Of a stretch of DNA of 13,079 bases, positions 1 to 6,700 are shown piece by piece. The notes beneath the pieces were generated by a model. It was not told the origin of the DNA. It ran no database searches and was given only the letters and a program-made list of their open reading frames with translations. A program made the translations under genes and the position numbers. Location: assembly GCA_026983935.1 (NCBI GenBank), contig JALSTC010000397.1:1-13079 (forward strand), in the 5' to 3' direction. The first letter of the stretch is position 1. Each line of letters starts with the position of its first letter. The DNA is from Ardenticatenia bacterium (GTDB lineage: Bacteria; Chloroflexota; Anaerolineae; Aggregatilineales; Ch27).

Positions 1-1
1 T

Positions 2-784
2 CACGGGCGTACCACGACGGTGATCAGCTTCAGTACGGAGCCGCAGTATCGCGAGGACTTTGGGCCGTTCACGCCCGGCTTTGTGGTGATTCCTTATGGC
101 GACGCCGACGCGCTGGAGGCGGCCATCACACCCCATACTGCCGCTTTCCTGGTGGAGCCTATACAGGGTGAGGGTGGGGTGATCGTCCCGCCGGAGGGGT
201 ATCTGCGGCGGGTGCGTGAGATCTGCGATGCGCACAATGTGCTGTTCATGGCCGATGAAATACAGACCGGTCTGGGGCGCACGGGGAAGCTGTTTGCCTG
301 CGATCATGAGGGCGTGCGCCCGGATGTCATGATCATCGGCAAGGCGCTCTCCGGCGGCTTCTATCCGGTGAGTGCCGTGCTCAGCGGGGACGAGGTGCTG
401 GGGCTGCTGCGTCCCGGCGATCATGGCAGCACATTCGGCGGCAACCCCCTGGGCGCGGCAGTGGCGCGGGAGGCGCTGGCCGTGCTGGTGGAAGAGGGCA
501 TGATCGAGAACGCGGCAGAATTGGGAGCGTACTTTAAGGAGCAGCTTGCCGCAATCGACAGCCCGCATATCAAAGAAGTGCGCGGCAAGGGGCTGTTGAT
601 CGGCGTGGAACTCAAGCCGGAAGCGGGCGGCGCACGCCGTTTCGCGGAGGCTTTGCAGGCGCGGGGCATTCTCTGCAAGGAGACCCATCAGCATGTGCTG
701 CGTTTTGCGCCGCCGCTGGTCATCACCAGGGAAGAGATTGACTGGGCGCTGGTGCGTATCCGTGAAGTGCTGTTGATGGACTGA
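2..784 (+). CDS. rocD: Ornithine aminotransferase, 5'-truncated by the window edge
   Basis: This is a class III PLP-dependent aminotransferase. The family moves the delta-amino group of ornithine to 2-oxoglutarate, giving glutamate semialdehyde (arginine/ornithine breakdown, proline link) in the cytoplasm. The frame is open to the left edge: in-frame codons before the GTG at 20 read HGRTTT, joining ISFSTEPQYR as in bacterial RocD, so the GTG is internal and roughly the first third of a ~400-residue enzyme is missing. Visible landmarks are the cofactor-binding ADEIQTGLGRTGK block (nt 251-289), the PLP Schiff-base lysine in IIGKALSGGF (Lys codon at 341-343), the TFGGNPLG block and a normal C-terminus. 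Another class III omega-aminotransferase is possible, but the FHGRTTT-like block and GKALSGGFYPVSAVL favour ornithine. A hairpin follows 38 bp after the stop. Base composition matches its neighbours. Confidence 0.88.
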   Translation, partial: HGRTTTVISFSTEPQYREDFGPFTPGFVVIPYGDADALEAAITPHTAAFLVEPIQGEGGVIVPPEGYLRRVREICDAHNVLFMADEIQTGLGRTGKLFACDHEGVRPDVMIIGKALSGGFYPVSAVLSGDEVLGLLRPGDHGSTFGGNPLGAAVAREALAVLVEEGMIENAAELGAYFKEQLAAIDSPHIKEVRGKGLLIGVELKPEAGGARRFAEALQARGILCKETHQHVLRFAPPLVITREEIDWALVRIREVLLMD

Positions 785-821
785 TTGCACTCTGGTTTGC
801 TCTTGGGAACGCGGCGGTGTG

Positions 822-850
822 CGGCGGCTGTCCAGTCACAGCCGCCGTTT
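822..850 (+). terminator. Hairpin after the aminotransferase, probable intrinsic terminator
   Basis: A perfect 10-bp stem, CGGCGGCTGT (822-831) pairing with ACAGCCGCCG (838-847), encloses a 6-nt loop and is followed by only three T residues. It sits 38 bp after the aminotransferase stop, so it most likely ends that transcript. The short T-tract makes it weaker than the terminators at 1936 and 8383. Confidence 0.6.
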
Positions 851-933
851 CCTGGTGTGCGCTGTCCGTCGGGTGCGTTTGTAATAGTATTGATTGTAGC
901 GAGATAAAGCATTAATCCGCACGCGGAAACTTA

Positions 934-942
934 TGCTATACT
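934..942 (+). promoter_or_regulatory. Extended -10 promoter element, possible promoter of the STAS-NFU unit
   Basis: TGCTATACT is a TGn-extended -10 box with a good TATACT core (937-942). The position 17 bp upstream (914-919, AATCCG) is not a convincing -35, as is tolerated in extended -10 promoters. Transcription would start near 949 and give a leader of about 265 nt before the STAS gene, far longer than at other genes here. Another promoter nearer the gene is therefore possible. Confidence 0.4.
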
Positions 943-1215
943 GAAATTATTAGTGCTCTGTCTGACGGCAAAGGCGCACGTGTTCACAAGGCAGCTTTTC
1001 TTCACGGTAACCATCTGCCACGACAGCGGCTGTGCTTCTGGTCGCTCTGATCGGTCTGATGGTCTCATGTGCCTCCAACACAGTTTAATCGTTCAGGTCA
1101 CACTACAGCGCCTGCAGGAGAGGGGATCAGGCGCGGATGATGATCTATCTGTGCCGTCAGGATGTACCGGGCTGGGCTGATGGCAGCCGCTGACGAGGAG
1201 GGGTAGAGAAGGGCT

Positions 1216-1608
1216 ATGCATGATACCGAAGTCGGTTGTCGTATAGAGGGGCGTGTTGGCTACCTGGATTTTCCGCATGATGTGACTGCCCGGGTTCGCG
1301 CGGCGGCCTACCAGGCTTACAGCGAATTGGCCGATGCTCGCGTGGATGTGATCGGGATGAACTTCACGGGCAGCGATTACCTGAACAGCGCCGGGATCGG
1401 GCTGATCATCAGCCTGGTGGAAGATGCTGCCCAGGGGGGACGGCAGGTTTTCGGTTTTGGGCTGTCCTCGCATTATCATAAATTGTTTGGTATGGTGGGG
1501 CTGACCGAGCGCATGACGCTGGTTGATTCAGAAGAAGAGGTGCAGGCCGTTCTGGAAGGCGGACATGCTGCCGACGATTCGACGAAAGTTTCTGACCAGG
1601 AAGGATGA
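1216..1608 (+). CDS. STAS-domain protein (anti-sigma-factor-antagonist-like)
   Basis: This 130-residue cytoplasmic protein is essentially a single STAS domain (about residues 8-118), the fold of SpoIIAA/RsbV. Those proteins bind a serine-kinase anti-sigma factor and release the sigma factor when unphosphorylated. The signature loop is YLNSAGIGLI (residues 55-64). In SpoIIAA the loop is DSSG and the phosphorylated serine lies directly before the glycine; here that position is Ala59, with only Ser58 beside it. Regulation by the usual phosphorylation is therefore doubtful. Many STAS proteins outside sigma-factor control have such loops, so the partner is unknown, and no anti-sigma kinase or phosphatase is encoded nearby. 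GAGGAGGGG (1195-1203) and AGAAGGG (1207-1213) precede the ATG. The stop is 3 nt from the next gene's ATG, so translation is probably coupled to the NFU gene. The last ~15 residues are polar and probably disordered. Confidence 0.85.
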   Translation: MHDTEVGCRIEGRVGYLDFPHDVTARVRAAAYQAYSELADARVDVIGMNFTGSDYLNSAGIGLIISLVEDAAQGGRQVFGFGLSSHYHKLFGMVGLTERMTLVDSEEEVQAVLEGGHAADDSTKVSDQEG

Positions 1609-1611
1609 ACC

Positions 1612-1881
1612 ATGACTGATCAGCCTGATCTCACGCCTGCTGCACCGGATGCTCCTGTTGATGAGCGGCTGCGTGTGTTGATAGAGAATCTTTCCGCATA
1701 TATCGAATACTATCACGGGGGATCGGTTACTCTGGTGGACTTCGACGGGAAGGTGGCGCGGGTCAAGCTTGGCGGGGCATGTGAAGGATGCAGCCTCTCG
1801 GCGATGACGCTCCGGGGATGGGTTGAAGGTACGGTGCACCAGTTCTTCCCGGATATCCGCGTAGAGGCGGCAGACGAATGA
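1612..1881 (+). CDS. NFU / NifU C-terminal-type Fe-S cluster scaffold protein
   Basis: This is an 89-residue protein built of one NFU domain (about residues 16-87) after a Pro/Ala/Asp-rich head of 15 residues. The family holds a 4Fe-4S cluster, usually between two subunits through a CxxC pair, and passes it to client apoproteins. The family motif is clear: GGACEGCSLSAMTL, with Cys57 and Cys60, preceded by the beta-hairpin HGGSVTLVDFDGKVARVKL and followed by the helix with FFPDI. There is no N-terminal IscU-like or A-type domain, so it is a stand-alone NFU. AGGAAGGA (1598-1605) gives a ribosome site that overlaps the end of the STAS gene, with the two frames 3 nt apart, so the pair forms one translational unit. 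Whether the STAS protein and the scaffold work together is not shown by the sequence. Confidence 0.9.
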   Translation: MTDQPDLTPAAPDAPVDERLRVLIENLSAYIEYYHGGSVTLVDFDGKVARVKLGGACEGCSLSAMTLRGWVEGTVHQFFPDIRVEAADE

Positions 1882-1935
1882 GTGCGCCGCACTGACCGTC
1901 CCGCGTACGACACGTTCCAACTGGGCATGAAGATG

Positions 1936-1974
1936 CGGCCCGGTGGCAAACTGCTGCCGGGCCGTAACGTTTTT
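1936..1974 (+). terminator. Intrinsic terminator of the STAS-NFU unit
   Basis: CGGCCCGG (1936-1943) pairs perfectly with CCGGGCCG (1957-1964). Four more inner pairs, two of them G-U, extend the stem to 12 bp around the loop AAACT. A run of five T residues follows at 1970-1974. It lies 54 bp after the NFU stop and insulates the unit from the transporter gene. Confidence 0.8.
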
Positions 1975-2046
1975 CATGATGGGCGGTTTTAATACCTGAC
2001 GATCGGTGCAGCAATCAGCCGCAATTGCAACAGAGGGAATCAGACT

Positions 2047-2976
2047 ATGCGTGTCTGGGCGGGATTTTGGGCGTTAGGGATTATCTGGGGATCATCGTTT
2101 CTGCTGATCAAAATCGGCGTGGAGGAGCTGACGCCGCTGCAGCTTGTCGCCGTGCGGATCGGAGTGGCGGCGGTTGCCATGCTGCTGACGCTCTATCTGA
2201 GCAGGCTGCGCTTTCCACGTGATCGCGCCAGCGTGCTGGGCCTGATCGTCACTGGCGTGTTCAATACGGCAGTGCCGTTTGCCCTGATCACTTGGGGCGA
2301 GCAGCGCATTGATAGCGGGCTGACCACAGTCTTGAACAGCACAGTGCCGCTGTTTTCCCTGGTGATCGCGCATTTTGCGCTGCGGGATGAGCGGATCACC
2401 GTACTGAAGGTGATCGGTCTGGTGACGGGATTCGTCGGAGTGGTCGTCCTGGCGGGGCGTGATGCGGGACAGGGCGGTGTGGATAACAATCTCGTTCGCC
2501 AGGGGGCGATTCTGCTGGCCGCGCTTTGTTATGCGGGCACGACCGTTTTCGTCCGGCGCAGCCTGCGCCATCTGGAGCCGCTGGTGGTTTCCGGTGGGGC
2601 GTTGGTATCGGCGGCGGTGGTGGTCATCGCGGCGGCACTGTTGGCAGATGGTGTGCCGGACTTTGGCCGGGTTTCCGGGAATGTGGCGGCTTCGGTGCTT
2701 GCATTGGGCCTGGTGAACACCTACATTGCCTACCTGCTGTTTTACTGGATCATTGACCGCTGGGGCGCAACGCGGGCCACGCTGGTGACTTACGTCATGC
2801 CGCCGGTAGGGCTGGCGCTGGGCGTGGGCTTTCTGGGGGAAGTGCTGGATGCCCCTCTGGTTGTCGGTGCGCTGCTGATTCTGGCCGGTGTTGTGCTGGT
2901 CAATCTGCCGGTGCTGCGGGAGGCACTTCCCTTCCTCCGCAGTGTGACGCAGGAAGCGGCTGCCGGGGGCAGATAG
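2047..2976 (+). CDS. EamA/DMT-family inner-membrane transporter
   Basis: This 309-residue integral membrane protein has about ten hydrophobic helices in two homologous EamA halves (about residues 3-137 and 150-288), the full usual length of the drug/metabolite transporter superfamily. The first half opens with GIIWGSSFLLIKIG and includes TVLNSTVPLFSLVIAHF, a typical EamA helix pair. The second half opens with ALCYAGTTVFVRRSL and ends in a helix with LLILAGVVLVNL. Characterised members export amino acids, purines or other metabolites by proton exchange, but the substrate cannot be read from the sequence. GAGGGA (2033-2038) precedes the ATG. A weak -10-like TAATAC lies at 1990-1995, directly after the upstream terminator, so the gene is probably transcribed alone. 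No clear terminator separates it from the next gene, so read-through into the V4R gene is possible. Confidence 0.9.
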   Translation: MRVWAGFWALGIIWGSSFLLIKIGVEELTPLQLVAVRIGVAAVAMLLTLYLSRLRFPRDRASVLGLIVTGVFNTAVPFALITWGEQRIDSGLTTVLNSTVPLFSLVIAHFALRDERITVLKVIGLVTGFVGVVVLAGRDAGQGGVDNNLVRQGAILLAALCYAGTTVFVRRSLRHLEPLVVSGGALVSAAVVVIAAALLADGVPDFGRVSGNVAASVLALGLVNTYIAYLLFYWIIDRWGATRATLVTYVMPPVGLALGVGFLGEVLDAPLVVGALLILAGVVLVNLPVLREALPFLRSVTQEAAAGGR

Positions 2977-3023
2977 TCTCTTGGCTCCGGCGTGCCGCGC
3001 TTTCGCCCATGGTAGAGGCCGAT

Positions 3024-3029
3024 TATACT
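3024..3029 (+). promoter_or_regulatory. -10 box (TATACT) for the V4R gene
   Basis: TATACT lies in the 93-bp gap after the transporter gene and ends 40 nt before the ATG at 3070. The hexamer 17 bp upstream (3001-3006, TTTCGC) is a poor -35. The core and its distance match the boxes at 7014, 7068 and 9305. Confidence 0.45.
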
Positions 3030-3069
3030 GAGATCATGGATTGCGGCATCAGATTAGAGGTGGCCAGCT

Positions 3070-3705
3070 ATGGGCGACGAAGGACTGTTTTTCTATCCCA
3101 ACCGGATGGGCCGGATCATTCTCCGTTCGATGGAAGAGTTGATCGGCAGTGATGAGCTGGAATCCGTCCTGCAGGCAGGCGGTCTGACGCAGTACATCGG
3201 GCATCTACCGCCCGGTGATCTGGAGCGTGCCTTTCCCTTTGAACACGTGGGTGCACTGCAGGCGGCTGTAGAAGCGGTCTATGGGCCGGAAGAAGGCCGT
3301 GAACTCAACCGCCGCGTGGGGGTGATGTGCCTCAATAACGGCCTGCGGGAGTTCAACCCGCTGCTGGGCATCGCCGATCTGCCGGTGCGCATGATGCCCA
3401 TGTCCCTCAAACTGCATGTGGGTTTTGACATGTTCGCCATGGTCTTCAACCGCTTTTCTGATCAGGTTGTCTCTCTCGGTGAGGATCCAAAGCACTACTT
3501 CTGGGTCATCGAACGCTGCCCGGTTTGCTGGGGGCGGCAGACGGATGCGCCGTGCTGTCATCTGGCCGTGGGCATTCTGGAAGAAGCACTGAGCTGGGCG
3601 ACGAATGGCAGACGCTTTCTGGTGGCGGAAACGGCCTGCATCGCCCAGGGAGACGACACCTGCACCATTGCCATCGCCAAGCGCCCCATAGCGTCAGACA
3701 CCTGA
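3070..3705 (+). CDS. V4R-domain (4-vinyl reductase-like) small-molecule-binding protein
   Basis: This 211-residue soluble protein carries a C-terminal V4R domain (about residues 140-205), the module first noted in BchJ and in XylR/DmpR-type regulators, where it binds small hydrophobic ligands. Diagnostic features are CPVCWGR (Cys150, Cys153), the CCH at 162-164, and the terminal ETACIAQGDDTC block with Cys190 and Cys198. The N-terminal ~135 residues begin with NRMGRIILRSMEELIG and are typical of stand-alone V4R proteins. There is no DNA-binding, AAA+ or kinase domain, so output must come from a partner or direct ligand handling. Despite the old name, a chlorophyll-pathway role is unlikely: no pigment genes are nearby. 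GAGGTGG (3057-3063) gives a good ribosome site 6 nt before the ATG. The gene is convergent with the lipoprotein gene and shares the hairpin at 3743-3767. Confidence 0.85.
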   Translation: MGDEGLFFYPNRMGRIILRSMEELIGSDELESVLQAGGLTQYIGHLPPGDLERAFPFEHVGALQAAVEAVYGPEEGRELNRRVGVMCLNNGLREFNPLLGIADLPVRMMPMSLKLHVGFDMFAMVFNRFSDQVVSLGEDPKHYFWVIERCPVCWGRQTDAPCCHLAVGILEEALSWATNGRRFLVAETACIAQGDDTCTIAIAKRPIASDT

Positions 3706-3742
3706 GCACCCGGCGGGGGATCGCTTCAGCCAGAAGAAAGTA

Positions 3743-3767
3743 CAGGGCCGCGCAAATGGCGGCCCTG
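3743..3767. terminator. Hairpin between convergent genes, probably bidirectional
   Basis: CAGGGCCGC (3743-3751) pairs perfectly with GCGGCCCTG (3759-3767) around a 7-nt loop. On the plus strand CTGTTGTATG follows; on the minus strand TACTTTCTTCTGG follows. Both are only moderately T-rich. It lies between the V4R stop (3705) and the lipoprotein stop (3797), so it can serve both transcripts. Confidence 0.6.
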
Positions 3768-3796
3768 CTGTTGTATGCCTGAGTCCGGGAGGGCGA

Positions 3797-6700
3797 TCAA
3801 GGATTGGTCTTGCTGAGGCGGCTCAGCGGCACCCAGCCATCCAGCCCATCGGTATCCACCCACAGCCACCATTCGCCGTCCGGGCCGATGCCCAGCCGTT
3901 TGACCTGCGGACGGGAGTCGGGCGGCAGTTCGCCCAGCACCTCGTCACCGCCGGGCGTGTTCAGCACGGGCAGGGGATCGTTGCCGACGATATACGGCTC
4001 GTCATAGGCGATGATACGTGTCTCCGGCGGTGGGAAGACCGTCTCCGGCTCCTCCAGCAGCAGCCAGCGTTCTGGCACCCAGCCGCGGAAGTCGTTGATC
4101 TCCAGCCAGTACCAGTAGCCGACTTTATCCTCGCTGACAGGCTGGCCGGTCGTCGGATCAATGGCGTCGGGGTAGACGTAGAACACATCGCGCACGGTGG
4201 CCGGGACGTTATTCGGCCAGAAGGCGATGGGATCGGGTTCATTGCCCAGTGCAGCGGCGTCATAGAGCATAGGCATCAGGTCGCCGTCCGGGTTGGCGGC
4301 CCAGACCTGATCGTCCACCTGAGCGATGGGATCAACCGGCGGCGGTGGCGGCGGCTCGCCCCACAGACCGCGGTGTGCTTCCTGTGCCTCGCGTTCCATT
4401 GCCATAAAGTAAGGCAGATAGCGCCGCTCGTCATAGGTCAGCAGGTGGGCCAGCCCGGCGCGCAGCAGTTCGCCCTGCACGAGTACCAGGTTGCCGTTTT
4501 CGTCCGGTGCCCAGATGTAGCGCAGCAGGCGGTTGTAGATGTCCCGGTCGGTGATGTCACGCTCCAGGAACACGGTTTCACCCACATGCACGAATTGATT
4601 GTTGAAGTGGGTGGCTTCGTAGCCCAACCAGGCCGCGCCTTCACGTGGATGGTGGGTTTCCGGTGTGTCAATGCCGATATAGCGGACGTTTTCCTCGTGC
4701 CCGTTCAGCAGCACCACGATGGTATCGCCGTCCACCACGCGCAGCACCAGGGCCTCCTCCATCGGGCCGGGCGGTGGCAGCACGGGGCCGCCTGTCGTCC
4801 CGGCGGCAAGCTGCAGCGAAGCCAGGAAGTCGCGCAGTTCGGCGCGGTTGAAAGCGTTGAATGCATCGCGGTGAGCTTCGGTGTAGATGAAAATCCAGTC
4901 GTCCTGCCCGGCCAGGAAGAGGTACAGCCGTGCGGCGTTGTCGTCATTGCGCAGGCTGGCGAATGCGCCGAAGAAGTCGCCAAGCTGGAGGGATTCGACG
5001 CGCACCCCACGTGTGACGCCGAGCTGCTCGCGGAAATAATCGGCGACCGGTTCCAGCGCGGCAGCCGGGTCGGTGGCATCTTCCGGGAAGGGTATCGCGC
5101 CGCCCGCGAAATCTGCTCCTGTGCCGCGTGCAATGATGAGCATCCGCCCGGCTTCATCGGCGGGGCCGTCCGGCGGCAGGAGCCGCACCGCCGGGGCGTT
5201 GAACAGCCCCTCTGCCGAATAGGCTTCGACCGTCCAGCCTTCCGGCACGACGAAATCCAGCCCCAGCGCCACGCCTTCGTCAGGCTGCAGCTCCAGTGAG
5301 GCCAGGAAGTCGCGCAGTTCCGTCCGGCTGAAGGGGCCAAAGGCATCGGCTGTGGCCCGTGCGCCGATCAGCAGCCAGTCATCCGCGCCGACAGGGAACA
5401 GATAGTAGCGCAGTGTGCGCGTCTCGCCGCGAATCTGCGTCCATGCGCCCAGAAAATCGCCGATCTGGACTTCGCGGTAGCGGCCTCCGGAGTAATCTTC
5501 GGGAGCTTCCGCCAGAATTTGTGTCACGATGGCCTGCAGCGCAGCGACGGGATCGGTTTCTCCTTCCGGGAAGCCGATGCCGGCCATTTGCGCGGCGCTG
5601 CCACGGGCGATCATGATGCCGCGTTCGGTGTCGTCCGCGCCGGTCGGGCCGATATTGAGGGCGGGGGCTTCCAGGTTATCCAGCATGAGCGGTTCGGCGG
5701 CCCATCCTTCCGGCAGCGTGAAGTTCAGGCCGAGCGCATCGCCCGGCTGTTCCGGCTGTGGGGGCGGCTGCGACTGCGTGCCTTCGATAAGCATGACGCT
5801 TTCCGCCACCGGCTCGATCAGGGCGCTCAGCGTATCCTCTGCGCCGGAAAAGAGCACCAGCGCCCAGTCTTCGCCGCCCAGATAGTACAGCACAAAGGTG
5901 GCCACTTCTTCAAGGCCAGCACTGCGCACGCGCATCTGCGCGGCAGGGTAGTTCAGCCCTTCGTAAGTCGTGATGTCGCCGTCCAGCGTCGCATCGGCGG
6001 GCAGTTGAATGACGGCATTGAGCGCGGCATTGAGCACGGTGACCGGATCATGTCGGGCGTCTGCCGGAATCTCCCCCACGCCGGTGAGCAGTTGCTCTGT
6101 CACTGTGCGCCCGATGATGATGAAGGTGGACGGCGGTGGCCCGCTGACATCACTGAAGCCCACCGTTCGCGCGTTCACGGTTTCCGGGCCGCTCATGCTG
6201 TCCGGCACGTCCAGCCGGAGTCCCAGGTCGGGCAGTTCAACGGTGCGCCAGGAGACTTCGACCGGTGTGGGTGTGGGTGGTGGCGTGGGCGTGTTGGTGG
6301 GTGTGGGCGTGGCTGTCGGACGCGCCAGTTCGGTTGCGGTTGCATAGATAGCCGTTGCTTCGGCCATCAGCGCCTCGCGTTCGGTGTTCACCTCGGCCTG
6401 TGCCCCGGCGACGGCAGTTTGCGTGACCTGCACATCCGCCTGTTCGCTGGCGAGGGCAACCTGGGTGGCCGCCACGCTGCTTTCGCTTTCAGCGACCGCC
6501 GTTTGCTGTGCGGCCAGGTCGGCCTGCGATTCTGCAAGGGCCGCCTGCGTGGCAGCGAGCGCTTCCTGTTCCTCGGTCAAGGCGGCCTGTGTCGCGGCCA
6601 CGGCCTCCTGTTCTTCGGTCAGCGCAGCCTGATTTTCTGCGAAGGCGGTCTGCCCGGCTTGAAGGTCGGCCTCCGCCCCGGCGAGCGCCGTTTGCGTGGC

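Larger units (their letters stand above)
785..1215. other. 431-bp intergenic stretch with no convincing gene
   Basis: It holds the terminator hairpin at 822-850, an extended -10 box at 934-942, and about 270 bp between that box and the STAS start codon. A 75-codon frame beginning with GTG at 953 looks non-coding: its composition is irregular and it has no ribosome site or recognisable motif. An 18-codon mini-frame runs from ATG 1140 to TGA 1191-1193 and stops just before the GAGGAGGGG ahead of the STAS gene; I cannot tell whether it is translated. I recognise no riboswitch. Confidence 0.6.

Noticed and set aside
953..1180. 75-codon frame starting at GTG just after the extended -10 box
   Set aside because: It could only be leaderless, its composition does not look like protein, and no family pattern is visible. 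I left it as intergenic.
4373..5299. 308-codon plus-strand open frame
   Set aside because: It lies wholly opposite the lipoprotein gene, whose domains 2-3 and SNase are recognisable. Its translation is rich in His, Gln, Cys and Arg in the way of antisense frames in GC-rich DNA, and it has no motif.
6240..6330. GT-rich plus-strand tract resembling a simple-sequence repeat
   Set aside because: It is the coding sequence of the Thr/Pro linker read on the opposite strand, not an independent repeat element.
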